Shown here piece after piece: positions 22,048 through 33,264 of a DNA stretch of 64,000 nt. The stretch is taken from assembly GCA_030278955.1 (NCBI GenBank), contig JAOANR010000014.1, forward strand, positions 32,377,453 through 32,441,452. The letters are read 5' to 3'. This stretch comes from Hygrophila difformis (Eukaryota > Streptophyta > Magnoliopsida > Lamiales > Acanthaceae). Below the pieces are notes generated by a model. That model was given only the letters and a program-made list of their open reading frames with translations. It did no database searches and was not told the DNA's origin. Position 1 is the stretch's first letter, and every line of letters starts with the position of its first letter. Position numbers and translations under genes: made by a program.

Positions 22048-22800
22048 GGTTACGGTGCTTCTAAATTTTTGGAAGCACGGTAAAGACATCAATCTCATTC
22101 GTTGAATTAAATCTAATGGCTATAAATTAAAAAGGGTAAAATTACCTAAACAAATGTGTCATAGTTTCTACATTTACCATGTCGCTAAATATGCTATACT
22201 ATGTCGCTGAGATATGCATAACATGTCACTGAGATATATGTCGCTGAAATATACTATACCATGTCGCTGAGAAGTACTATAACAAGTCGCTGAATTGCAT
22301 AGACCATGTCGCTGAATTGCATTATCCATGTCGCTGAATTGTGAACGCTCCGTTGCTGAGATGCATTCAAATGCATAGAACCATGTCGCTGAAATGTATA
22401 AAATTGTGTCGCTGAAATGAATACAATAATGTCGCTGAATTGCATAGGCCATGTCGCTGAATTACATAGGCCATGTCGCTGAATTGTGAAGGCTCCGCCG
22501 CTGAAATGCATTTAAAATCCCAATGTACTTCAAACGGCTCTAACTTCAAACGTCGCTGAGATGAACATAATAATGTCTCTGAATTGCATAGGCCACGTCG
22601 CTGAATTGGATTGGCTCTGTCGCTGAGTTGTGTATGTGATGTTGCTGAATTGTATAACCTATGTTGCGAATTCAACACATTATATACCTAACAAGTAAAA
22701 TTACGAAACTAACCCTCCAAATAATTTCAACCATTGGATGATAAATGGATCAACGGTGCATGATATAATTCCGCACCTTGCGGATATGGAAAATCCGCAT
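22048..22800. mobile_element. Unclassified non-autonomous element with terminal hairpins
   Basis: The left edge has a hairpin GTGCTTC...GGAAGCAC (22055-22078). The right edge has TGCGGAT...ATCCGCA (22781-22800). Inside these, 22090-22125 and 22715-22765 are loosely inverted copies of a CCATTAGAT/CCATTGGAT motif. The centre is a GTCGCTGA minisatellite. The boundaries are guesses, and no target duplication was identified. Confidence 0.35.
22180..22672. repeat. GTCGCTGA minisatellite, about 20 copies
   Basis: The core GTCGCTGA(A/G)(A/T)T recurs every 20-30 bp, often as ATGTCGCTGAATTGCATAGG. A longer block (AATTGTGAA-GCTCC-GCTGA-ATGCATT) appears at 22335 and 22475, so there is a higher-order repeat of about 140 bp. 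Reading frames through it are by-products of the repeat. Confidence 0.8.
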
Positions 22801-22827
22801 AGCAACATGTCCGATAATAATAATGTA

Positions 22828-22926
22828 TGTTGAACTCTGTTTTGGAAGAGATAACTCTTTAATACCACTCGATCATCGAGGGATTAGTTTTGGATCCAAT
22901 GAAACCAGATATACCCTGGTGTTCAC

Positions 22927-22976
<50 letters not shown>
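22828..22976 (+). repeat. SINE 3' body relic with an (AAT)n tail
   Basis: The segment with GAACTCTGTTTTGGAAGAGA, CATCGAGGGATTAG and GATATACCCTGGTG is a diverged copy of the body of the SINE at 35859-36040. The tRNA-like head is not recognisable. It ends in a perfect AAT microsatellite (about 22928-22976), fitting a SINE tail that expanded. Confidence 0.6.
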
Positions 22977-22977
<1 letters not shown>

Positions 22978-22989
22978 GTTTAGCAAATA

Positions 22990-24090
22990 AGGAACAAAAG
23001 TGGTGTACAAATAAATAATTAAGTTAATGTGTATATAAATAAATAATTATAATTGGTGGAGTGTTAAAAGTGTAAAGTGGCATATAAATTGAATACTTTT
23101 TTTAAAAGAAAAATTAGAAACACAACGCAGAGTATTTAATTAATAACTATACCGTCTAAAAGGATAAAATATTACAGTATAAATAAATGGAGTAAGAAAC
23201 AAACTCAAAAATGTCATCCAAATATAGAATAAAGGACTCATTCAATGTTAAAATATTTTAGTTGTTTAATTTCCCTTATTAAATACACGTACGGTTTTAG
23301 TACTTGGTCTTTTTGTTATGGTGTTGAGCCAAAAGCCAAAAGAAAATTCTTCTGAAATTGAAATGCAAATTCAGATCAAGATTTGGACTATTCAAAAGGC
23401 CAAAGGAGCCTGCATTTCCGTAAAGGACAATTAAATTTCGCCGAAATTTTGGAATTTACTAATTGTATGCAGTTATGTATGTGTGCCACATCAAAGGCAA
23501 CAAAGTACGATGACTTTGACTTCACTCTACAAGCAACAATTCAATACAATTTCAATTCAATTATTTTTCATGGCTCTCACCACCAATTTCTCAAATTTTA
23601 ATAGCTCAAGAAAAAAATTGTTTTCCTCCTAAATTTGTATCTTCCATTTGCGTTTCTTCCTAAAAACTGGTATAAGTAGACTTTGTTAAAAGTTAAAACA
23701 ACGATGAGTTGGGGAATGAAAATGGATTCGTTGTTGGCAGAATGTTTTGGCTGGGGTGAGTTTTGAGATGACACATGTGAAAATGTGATATTCTGTATGT
23801 GGATTTTGTAATTGTGTATTACGTGGATATCCAGGTATAGTTTTTGCTGACACATTTAACCTATAATATAATCTCACAAGAGTTACAATGGGTCAATGGC
23901 TGCCCCTTGGGAGGTCCCAAATAAACGGGGTGGAATCCTCCAAGAAGAGTTAGAATGGCCGTTCCTGCCCTTTTGGAGGTCCCAAATAAATGACTACTTG
24001 AATCAGGATTCTGAGCATAAAGATTCCACTGCCCTGTAAAAATATAATCATACTCTTCCAATATTCAAAATATGCAGAATGATGCAAGTA
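22990..24090. other. AT-rich DNA, no gene seen
   Basis: No coding stretch of note. A duplicated GGAGGTCCCAAATAAA motif appears at about 23910 and 23973. Confidence 0.45.
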
Positions 24091-24094
24091 AACA

Positions 24095-24460
24095 TACCGT
24101 TATACCGGTATCACAGTATATACCGACATACCGAATATTTACTACATAACGACATACCGGTATTGCGGTATATACCGGCATACCGAACTTTCACTACATA
24201 CCAGCATACCGGTATTGCGGTACATACCGATATCGCGGTATATACCGACATACCGAACAATCGGTACATACCGACATACCGATATCGCGGTATATACCGA
24301 AGTTCGGTACGGTAACGATATACCGCGGTATCAAAAAAATTTATACCGCTACCGTACCGAAATCTTACAGTAAGAAATTACGGTATACCGAAAATTTTGA
24401 TATTCTCGATTTTTTTTCGGTACGATATGTGCGAATGCAGTATATTCGGTATTTTTCCAT
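24095..24460. repeat. TACCG/CGGTA-rich cryptic satellite
   Basis: Dozens of interleaved ATACCGACATACCG and CGGTAT words are arranged with no fixed period. Both orientations are mixed, so the strand can fold extensively. The right edge ends at TTTTCCATAGCCCTAAG, which on the minus strand reads like the start of a hAT-type terminus, but no matching left end was found. Confidence 0.6.
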
Positions 24461-24526
24461 AGCCCTAAGTATGCACCCCAACGTGATTCAGATGAAAGGG
24501 GTATGGTGTATATTCTGAAATACTAA

Positions 24527-25267
24527 GGCCATCTCCAACAATAACTCTATTTTACAGTCAACTTCAACTCTATTCTCCAGTTAAATTTACAGTTTTCTAC
24601 TCTCCATCTCCAACCATCAACTCTAATTTTTCTTCTATTTAAGAATATTTCATTTTGATTCTTTATATTATTCATTTATAATTTAATTTTAATTTTAAAA
24701 TTTATTAAATTATATTATAATATATATTTGAATATATTGTACTTAAAATTTAATTATTACAAATTTTTAATTAATTTATTTATATGTGATGTGATAATTT
24801 TGTGTTTAAAATTTTAATAAATTTATTTATTGATGTGATATAAAGGGAGTGAGTTTATATTTAATTATTTCCTGAAATGGAAATGAGACAATTCAAGTGG
24901 AAGGGACAAAAAAGGAAAATGAGACGGAGAGAGTATAAAATACAAAATTTTTATTAAGATTGGATTTAATTCAATATATATAGCATAATTTAATATAATA
25001 TTCCATATTTTGGTAAATTCAGTAATAAAAATTAAATTATTATTAAAAAAATTATATCAAAAACAGATAACAGAAAGCAAAGAATTAAATTTAAAAAAAA
25101 AAGGTGGACACCGGGATGAAGAGTGACCCGCTACATTGAACGGGTCACTGTAGCTGGACGCCATTTTCAGCGTAGCGTCTCCAGTCTGGTGTTTACCCTT
25201 GGAGAGGCCCTAGCTCATCTTTATTATCCCATTTGCCGGCAAAATCAAGGGATTGTTGGAGCTGCTC
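24527..25267. mobile_element. Tourist-like (PIF/Harbinger) MITE, 741 bp
   Basis: Terminal inverted repeats are GGCCATCTCCAACAAT on the left and, reversed, GAGCAGCTCCAACAAT on the right (13 of 16 match). Flanking TAA is present on both sides (24524-24526 and 25268-25270). The interior is AT-rich with no ORF. A second CTCCAA-type inverted end near 25195-25210 suggests a nested relative. Confidence 0.7.
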
Positions 25268-25270
25268 TAA

Positions 25271-26236
25271 TATGATTGATTGGACGCTATTTAAGACATA
25301 TTTTGACAAATTAATTATTCTTATTACCATCTTTTCTTATTTTCTAAATTCGTAATCTTAACATACAACTAATTTCGGAATCTCATTACACTATTAATTA
25401 GTTTGGGAATTTAGTGGTTAGTATAGGATAAATCAAATATCACATTTGTAAAAGTGATATATGGAAATGTTACAATTTCCAATGTTTCACAGTTTTTTTT
25501 ATATACTATTTTTTTAAAATATTGATACTTGAGTTCGGCAAAGGAGTGTGGAATCATTCAAATCACGTGATGTTTCACAATTAAAAAGTTATAAAAATAT
25601 TATAATTTCGTGATTGTTTAATCATGTGGAATAATATTGCAAGTAATAGTTATTCTTCCCAAAACTCTGGACATCCAACCAAAAATACCAATTTATGGAA
25701 GAGTTGTACGATATACACGGAAATATCATCAAATAAATGTAATACGGTCTTCAAAACTCGACCGCCACATTACTAGATTAAGCTCGTCCTTGGTTAATTT
25801 AACTGAAAAATGTTAAGGCTACAAGTAGTACCATAATTTTTAAAATGCAATATAAAGGAAAAATAAATACAAGAAATTAAAATAAGGCCATAGCCAAATA
25901 ATTTCTAAGTGCATAAATAAAACTGCGGAAGCTAAATATAAGGAATCCTTCAAAAATATCCCAAATTCCAATGAATATCGTGCTCAAGTATTTTCATCAA
26001 AGTGAAGAAAGAACACATGGTAGTAAATAAATTATTGAGTAAATCAACCCATCGCTATCAAGTCACGGGGTTTTAAAATGGATTGACTTAAATAATAATT
26101 TTAAAAATCATGTTTAAAAATTTAATAACAATTTACTGGGATCTAAGTTGAAACATCCGAATTATTCCACTATTGTGCCTAGAATACGGGGACATCAAAG
26201 AGTTCTAATGATTCAAAGATTTCATCTTTCCATAAT
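25271..26236. other. AT-rich DNA, no gene seen
   Basis: No coding, RNA or repeat signal that I can support. Confidence 0.45.
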
Positions 26237-26241
26237 ATAAG

Positions 26242-26713
26242 TGTTGACACCAAAAATATATTAGCTCACAAATTTGGCCCAATACGCATCGACCCAAATA
26301 TCAAGCCCAGTCCACTTGTCGGTATTGGCTACGCCAGCAAAGGAGGGGCGACGGTTTCCTAGAGAAAGATCCGTGGCAACATTAAGACAAGGCGCCATCT
26401 GGGGATTCCTGGGAGCAGATTGGGGTAACAGTAGCATCCATGAAGGAGGACCTTAACTCTGCCAATGAGAGGTGTGACTCCTTATAAGTACTGGAGGCAC
26501 CATCCAATGAGGACAACCTCAACCTCTCCAAAGAGAAGCCGCACTTAATATTTTTACTTTCTGCAAATTTTCTTTCTGCAAGTTCTTCCTTGTTTTCTTC
26601 CATTCCGTAATTTCTTGTTCCTTTACAGCTTTTATTTAAATTTCTGTAATCCCATTCCTCAATCCTTGTAATCATCTTCATCAATATCAATCAACGAAAA
26701 TTCTTGATTAACA
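26242..26713 (+). repeat. 5' LTR of the small Tat element
   Basis: Begins TGTTGACACC and ends TTGATTAACA. CCAAT at 26462 and TATAAGTA at 26483-26490 form a plausible promoter. The 3' partner at 30377 has an offset of 4135 bp. Confidence 0.93.
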
Positions 26714-26716
26714 AAT

Positions 26717-26734
26717 TGGCACGCCCAGTGGGAC
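26717..26734 (+). promoter_or_regulatory. Primer-binding site of the small Tat element
   Basis: TGGCACGCCCAGTGGGAC lies three bases after the LTR. The identical 18-mer is the primer site of the large Tat element. The tRNA is not assigned here; it is neither tRNA-iMet nor tRNA-Asp. Confidence 0.8.
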
Positions 26735-26766
26735 ACGAGATTGAGACCATATCCGCTTAGGAGTGT

Positions 26767-28463
26767 ATGCTACTTAGATCTGGACGAGTAGTAAGGGACT
26801 TAACACAAAAATTTGAAGAAATGTCGCTCCATGAAGAAACTCCAGTAAGAACACCATCTGAGAACGCCGATAATGCGGCGACTACCGTTCAACCACCACA
26901 AGGGATAATGCAAGTCCCATCCCTTTCGGAACAGATGCGGCTATCGATGACTGAGTCGATGGCCGAATTCATGCCTTTGTTAACAAGGCACCTTATGGAC
27001 GTGTTGCGGCCTGCTATGGCCGATCAAACTGACAAGATTTTTGGATCCCTGCGTACTTCGCAAGAGGGCTCCATCTCAATGAATGGCATGAATGTGCCAC
27101 CAAACATCCCAGGGCCGTATGGCGGCCCACAGAGGACTTGGGGGACAACCTTTGGCCAGCAACCACTTTCTGAGTTCGGAGGTATGGATAGTCTGCCTCC
27201 ATTTCCTTCTTCTCACACTTTTGTTCCTGCGGCATCTAATATGCCGAACGGTTGTTATGCAGCGCCTCCCATAATGTATGCTTCATCAGGATACTTAATG
27301 GCGTCTAGCACTGTACCAACTATTCCTGGCGTGGCACCACGCCAGGCGACGGCACAACCATTTGGAGTGGCGGCGCCCATTCCACCGGCAGCCATCCCTA
27401 CTTTAGGCGTTGGAGGAGGATACATGCAACATCAGGCCGCCAACATACCTCAGGCCGCCACCAACATACCTCCGGCCGCCAACTTGCCTCCGGCCGCCAA
27501 CATGCCTCAAGCCGCCATGCCTCAGGCCGCCATCCCATACCCGGCCGCCAACATGAGTCATCCGGCCGCCAACATGAGTTATCCGGCCGCCAACATGCCA
27601 CATCCGGCCGCCATGGCTCATCAGGCCGCCAGCCTACACCCGGCCGCCATGGCTCTTCAGGCCGCCAACCCTCTCCCGGCCGCCATGTATTCTCAAGCCG
27701 CCATGCCTCCTACACAGGCACCCGCGGTGTCACCCGAGTTATTGGCAGATATGATGCAACAACACTTCGGAATTCAATTAAGACCGATGGAACGACCCAC
27801 GTACAGGAAACCATACCCGGATTGGGTAGACACTATGCAGCCTTACCCAGAGGCTTCAAAATGCCCGAGTTCACCACGTTCTCGGGAGACGACGGCAAAT
27901 CAACAGTAGAACACGTGGGCAGGTTTACTGCTCAATGTGGCGAAGCAGCTGCCAACGATTGGCTGAAGCTAAGGTTGTTCAGCTCATCTCTGACTGGACC
28001 TGCTTTTGCTTGGTTTGCGTCCTTGCGGCCTAATTCTATTCAAAATTGGGCTGATCTCGAGCGGACGTTTCATTACAGATTCTACATTCCTCTGTCACAG
28101 GTTAGTCTTGCAGATCTCACTAACGCCAAACAATTTGCCGATGAGGCGGCAAGTGCTTTTATTAATAGATTGCAGTACCTTAAAGGCCGATGTACTATGG
28201 CAATCCCGGATAAAGAAATAGCCAATATAGCAGTGGCGAACATGTTACCGAGATTAAAAGAGTATTTAATTGTGCAGGATTCCACTAATCTTGCCCAGCT
28301 GGCCGAGAAAGCGGTTCGTTTGGAAAAATTCCTCGAGGAACAAGATGAGAAGCGTCTACCTATGCACGAGACTCGTTTTGAGAAATTGAAACGCGATAAA
28401 GGGGAAAACGAACCAACAGTGGTGGCCAATGCAATAACCTTGGGTCGTAAAAACCCTGGATAG
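26767..28463 (+). pseudogene. gag: Tat-type gag, one frameshift
   Basis: The first reading frame (26767-27909) gives an N-terminal region and a long Ala/Pro-rich linker built on repeated PAANM/QAAM units (residues about 220-320). The gag core lies in a different frame (27822-28463), with MPEFTTFSGDDGKSTVEHVG, GPAFAWFASL and NWADLERTFHYRFY, a typical Tat gag core. The two frames meet near 27835-27850, where a one-base change moves the reading between PYPE and LPRGF. No zinc knuckle or protease follows; the core frame ends at 28461 where the TGGCGGC region begins. Gag would coat the RNA. The frameshift argues that this copy relies on another element's gag. Confidence 0.85.
27434..27712 (+). repeat. 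GCCGCCA array within gag (about 15 copies)
   Basis: GCCGCCA recurs every 15-24 bases, usually preceded by CCG or CAG, and encodes the Ala-Ala-containing linker. It is the reverse complement of the TGGCGGC word that fills the 3' part of the element. Confidence 0.85.
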
Positions 28464-30320
28464 TGGCTTTGGAACGCCATCAACAGCGGCCTTGGAGGCC
28501 GAGTAGTTGGTGAATTAGGACGGCGGCCTGACCAAGGATGGCGGTCCGGTTCGTGGCTGAGGTGGCAGCCTTCAGCAGGATAGGTGGCGACGCTGCTTGG
28601 TGATGGTGGCGGCCTGCAAGTGAGTAGCGGCCGAGGGTAATGGCGGCGTTCGTGTTGACTGGCAACCCTAGACCAAGGTGGCGGCACCTCTGCTTGATGA
28701 TGATGAAGGCGGCTCCCGGATGCTTTTCGATGGCGGCGCAACATGAGTGGCGGCACTCCGGGCAGGCTGGCGGCTGGCGGCGAAGACCGAGCTGGCGGCG
28801 CTTGGGACCGAGGCTAGCGGCTGGCAAGAGGTTGGCGACCCTCAGACTTGGCGGCAGCACAAGGCTGGCGGCGAGACCGGGCTGGCGGCGCTGCCGGACG
28901 CTGGCGGCCCGAGCAGGAGGCGCTCCTTCTCGCTGGTTGCGCTCTCCTCGGGCTGAAGGGTTGGCAGCTCTAAAGAGGGGACTGGAGCGAGGCAGCGTCC
29001 TGGCGGCTGGCGTCGGCCCTGGCGGAGCTCTGGAGCTGGCGGCCAGGGGTGTTACGACGGCGGCTCAGGCACCAGGGAGGCGGCCGAAGTGCTTTGGTGG
29101 CGGCTTGTGGCGTTTCCAACGGCGGCAAGAAAGAAGATGGCGGCTGAGATGCTGAGCAGACACAGATCAACACGAGCGGCGGCCCGGACTAGAGGAGCTG
29201 GCGGCGACCTAGCAGATGGCGGCACCCCGACTGACGGCAGGTTCGGCTTGCGGCGATTGGCTGGCAGCTCTGATCAAGGCTGGCGGCCCTCGGGGGTAGG
29301 AGATGGCGACACTCTCCTTCGCTGGCGGCCTCCTCGTTGGCAGCTTCTTCCGGACGTGGCAGCGCTTGAAGACCTGGTTGGCAGCACCCGGGTTGGCGGC
29401 TCGCTAGTGTTGGCGGCAGGCAACGAAGGCAGCGGGATGAAGCTGGCGGCCCAACTCGGGAGGCTGGCGGCGATGAGTGGTGGCTACCACGCAGCTGGCG
29501 GCCGGGCGAAGGTACGCTGGCGGCGACAATTGGCGGCTACCACATAGCTGGTCGCCTATCTCCTCGAACGCGAGCAAGCTGGCGGCTTCCCCGAAGAGGT
29601 TGGCGGCCTGAGGGTATGTTGGTGGCGACAGCGATGGCGGCTCCCCAGGCGCCCCCACAACGATGATGGCGGCTCGACAGGCGGTGCGCTCGGCGGCTGA
29701 AGACTCGATAGCGGCATCCGGAGGGTACTGACGGCGCTCGCGGCGCAGCAGCAGTGGCCTGGCAGCATGATACGAGTGACGTTGATGAGGTTTCCTAGGG
29801 TGGTGGCCGGCGTTTTTAATGAAAGAAGAAAGAAGAAGAAGAAGAAGATGACGGCATGCACTTAACATGGAGGTGGCGGCATGCACATATGTTGGCGGCA
29901 TGCATTGTTTAAAAAAAAAAAAGAAAATAAAAAGCAAGGAGCCGCCAGTTTTTTTAAAAAAAATGTGTTTTAAGTGGCGGCTTATATATAAAAAAAAAGG
30001 CAAGTGGCGGCGTTTTGGTTTGGTATACAAACAAACCAAAAGTTTGCCTTAAAAAAAAAAATCAATAAAAAAAAATAGGAAAGAGCCGCCAAGTTAAAAA
30101 AAATTACAAGTGGCGGCGGGCCAATCAATTTACATTGGCGGCTTAATTTTATAAAGTGGCCGCTTGATTTAAATTGCATGAATACATGCAATTTCATTTA
30201 TAAAAAAAAAAAAGAAATATATACATATATAAATACATATATATACATATGGCAAGTAAAATAAATAAAGAGTGATATGCACGGTTTCTCAATTTCGAAT
30301 GCCGATGGCGGCATTAACAA
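28464..30320 (+). repeat. TGGCGGC-rich region replacing pol
   Basis: At least 35 copies of TGGCGGC are spread with irregular spacing (about 20-50 bp), dense from 28590 to 29720 and sparser to 30312. A few inverted copies occur near 29940 and 30085. Several open frames cross the region on both strands, but they share no protein family and reflect the repeated word. From 29820 on it becomes A-rich with short A-runs. Confidence 0.8.
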
Positions 30321-30363
30321 TATATATGCGCATTTTCAGTCTCAGTTCCATCGACTGAAAGCG

Positions 30364-30376
30364 CAAGGGGGGCATC
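30364..30376 (+). promoter_or_regulatory. Polypurine tract of the small Tat element
   Basis: A G-rich tract (AAGGGGGGCATC) directly precedes the 3' LTR at 30377. Confidence 0.75.
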
Positions 30377-30848
30377 TGTTGATACCAAAAATATATTAGC
30401 TCACAAATTTGGCCCAATACGCATCGACCCAAATATCAAGCCCAGTCCATTTGTCGGTATTGGCTACGCCAGCAAAGGAGGGGCGACGGTTTCCTAGAGA
30501 AAGATCCGTGGCAACATTAAGACAAGGCGCCATCTGGGGATTCCTGGGAGCAGATTGGGGTAACAGTAGCATCCATGAAGGAGGACATTAACTCTGCCAA
30601 TGAGAGGTGAGACTCCTTATAATTACTGGAGGCACCATCCAATGAGGACAACCTCAACCTCTCCAAAGAGAAGCCGCACTTAATATTTTTACTTTCTGCA
30701 TATTTTCTTTCTGCAAGTTCTTCCTTGTTTTCTTCCATTCCGTAATTTCTTGTTCCTTTACAGCTTTTATTTAAATTTCTGTAATCCCATTCCTCAATCC
30801 TTGTAATCATCTTCATCAATATCAATCAACGAAAATTCTTGATTAACA
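30377..30848 (+). repeat. 3' LTR of the small Tat element
   Basis: 472 bp, ends TTGATTAACA, followed by the duplicated ATAAG. About six mismatches to the 5' LTR. Confidence 0.93.
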
Positions 30849-30948
30849 ATAAGCAATGAATTCTATATCGATACGCACACCGGACCCATATTCAAGTATA
30901 TAAACTATGGTAGCAAAAGTTCATACAATCAAAACACATTTTTAAAAT

Positions 30949-31648
30949 ATGTCTGACAGCGGTGTAACTGCAATGATAGAAAATTTGGGAATGATTGGCA
31001 TGAACAATTATGAAACTCAGACACAGTTAAGACATGGAGGTATATTTTCATTTTTTTTTTATATAAGAAACTTAAGTCAAATTTCGACCTTTAAGTAGGA
31101 GAAAAAAATGGATTTTCACAGACCACAAATACATGCTCAAATTTTTGCGATACAACAGCAATGATTAAAATTCTATTAATCTGCAAGTTCAAAAATTATG
31201 ATATTTAACATGTATATTCTCAACACAGAGATGCACATTTTCGCGAAGAAGTCAAGAAGAGAAAATACTTGGTCAGTGAGAAAAATAGGGTTTTTCACGT
31301 AGATCCAAATCTGTCAAGGTTTGACGAAAAGAAGTTTTTGAAGTCAATGACCTATTTGAAAGGATAAATATGAGCGAAAAAGATAAGAAGTGTGTTGCTA
31401 GCTTGCCTTAAAAAAAGTTGAGATTGGAAAGACACAAACTTGATGGCTTTGGAATGGAAGAAATGTCAATTACGCAATGCTATCCAAAACTGACAAAGCT
31501 CTTAAATTTGCTAAAAATGGATAAAACGGTGTTGGGAGATGATGATGGTTGGTATTATATAGATATGGACGAAAATTTGTTGCCATATTCATTTAAGATT
31601 AGCTCCCAATTTTTTGTAGCATTCGGGGGATTTGGAGTGATTAGGTGA
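30949..31648 (+). pseudogene. Exon-like fragments of an unidentified gene
   Basis: An exon-like frame opens at ATG 30949 and runs to a GT donor at 31040. A second exon-like frame starts after an AG at 31230 and is in phase with the first. It reads through a Lys/Arg-rich segment with KKRKYLVSEKNRVFHVDPNL and stops near 31365. A third stretch (31370-31648) continues in a shifted frame with one further stop and includes DDDGWYYIDMDENLLPYSF. The codon-like texture and splice borders suggest decayed exons of a real gene, either a host fragment or a capture by a transposon. I do not recognise the family. Confidence 0.4.
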
Positions 31649-32321
31649 AGGTTACAAACAAATATCGAGAAATCTTGAATTTATCATTTATGAAAACTCA
31701 CTTCCTATTTACGAAATTAAAGGAGATTTTTTTAATTCATAGGCTTATTTGTTGATTAAATTATGAGTTGTTACATTAACATAATTCCAACGCACATGCT
31801 GAATCATAGAATTCAACACCTTAGCCAGATTGTGAGTTTAGACTGAAATGGAATGAGGCTGCCATATCTCGAGCTTAATTTTTTTTTCAAAAAAACATTT
31901 TATACTCAAATGTTGGTAAAGAAGTATGGAAGCCCAAGCCACACACAATACAAAATGATAAATAAGAGGGATAGAGAGCTAGGAGGGTATTAAACTTCCA
32001 ACCATAAGGTTAGAAATTAGGGTATTTGACCCGTAAGTCAAGTTCATATATCCCCTTTGTGTTCTAAATTAGAAATCCATAATGTGATAAATATAAAGAG
32101 GAAATATGAAAAGTGATGTTTATGAGATGGGAACAGTTGAGTTCAAGAATCTTGATATCAAGAATGTATTGTTTATAACTAGAATGCGGGGCAGTTAGGA
32201 TTCTGAATGGAGGGTTTCAGATCGGTTCTGAAATGAAGTATTTTAATAATTACATGCTAGTCTGCTATAGGGATTGAAACATAACATATTGGACGGATAT
32301 GATTAGGGAAATAAAATATTA
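31649..32321. other. Unique-looking AT-rich DNA, no gene seen
   Basis: No convincing coding or repeat structure. Confidence 0.4.
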
Positions 32322-32323
32322 TA

Positions 32324-32513
32324 CTCCCTCCGTCCCACCCCAAGTGTCTTGTTACTGTTGGGCACGAGAATTAAGGTAGAGTTGGTTTATGAGTATATGG
32401 TGGGGTCCACATAGTTGTTGGAGGGGAAAATTATTTCTATTTATAGAAAGAAGACATTTGTAATGGGACACCCAAAAATAGTAAGTAGGACATTTGGAAT
32501 GGGACGGAGGGAG
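32324..32513. mobile_element. Stowaway-type MITE, 190 bp
   Basis: Termini CTCCCTCCGTCCC and GGGACGGAGGGAG are perfect inverted repeats, flanked by TA on both sides (32322-32323 and 32514-32515). This is the Tc1/mariner-derived Stowaway signature. Confidence 0.92.
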
Positions 32514-32515
32514 TA

Positions 32516-33260
32516 ATTCCTTAATAATAGCCGTAATATACGTTTCTTGCACCCCTACCAAAAAAAAAAATTATGGAAGACAATTAATGATAATGCGGCG
32601 TTGCTGAACCAAGCCGACGGCACTCCGGCATCTGAAAGTCTGAAAAGAGACCTCCGGCCACGGAACTCCCATCACCAACATGCCGGATCCAAACACCATC
32701 CTAGACAACGAAACATACGTGATGAATATGCGATATCAAATGCAGCATGTGACTCTACTGATGTACCTTTCTTTAATGTTGATACAACATATGAGTATCA
32801 TTTTATTGTTAAATCATGCTTCCTACATTAGGCCTTTGTGCTCAATCAACCTGTGCTATTTTGACTACCAAGTGTTGGTGACAACAGAAACTAATAATAT
32901 TGTTGCATGCGTTGTCACTGGAAACCATTTATTAAACGATAAAAGATGGTACACTATAGGACTATGCCGGGGAAAAAATTGTTTGAGTATCTAACTCGGA
33001 TGGGAAAAAAATTTTGATTCGGAATTGTTAAAAGATCAATATTGTAATGTCTATGGTGAGTATTGAACTGTCATCATGTGTCTTCTGTAATATAGCATTT
33101 AATGGGCGTTTGCAACATGTGATATGAATATTGTAGCACGGTGTGCAATTATATATCCATATGTATCCCTGATTTTGAGCCTTTTGGAAGTGAAGGATGA
33201 GATAAGCATTTTGTAACACAATCAGATGGGAATACAATGTGAGACATTTTGTGTTAAAAT
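32516..33260. other. Low-copy-looking DNA, no gene identified
   Basis: A 94-codon frame at 32547-32831 shows no recognisable domain, and frames on both strands are similar in length. I make no functional call. Confidence 0.4.
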
Positions 33261-33264
33261 TGTA

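Larger units (their letters stand above)
26242..30848 (+). mobile_element. Non-autonomous Tat-type LTR retrotransposon, 4607 bp
   Basis: LTRs of 472 bp (26242-26713 and 30377-30848), target duplication ATAAG (26237-26241 and 30849-30853), primer site TGGCACGCCCAGTGGGAC at 26717-26734, and a G-rich purine tract before the 3' LTR. The only gene is a frameshifted gag; pol is absent and replaced by a TGGCGGC-rich region. The gag type and the primer site match the complete Tat element at 38679-51246, a plausible helper lineage. About six LTR mismatches were seen. Confidence 0.9.

Noticed and set aside
22174..22678. Minus-strand ORFs with repeated FSD/QRHG units
   Set aside because: They arise from translating the GTCGCTGA minisatellite; three frames are open at once.
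28464..29900. Several ORFs of 100-220 codons on both strands in the TGGCGGC region
   Set aside because: Overlapping frames on both strands with Arg/Ala/Pro/Gly-rich content that follows the repeated 7-mer; no shared motif with any family.
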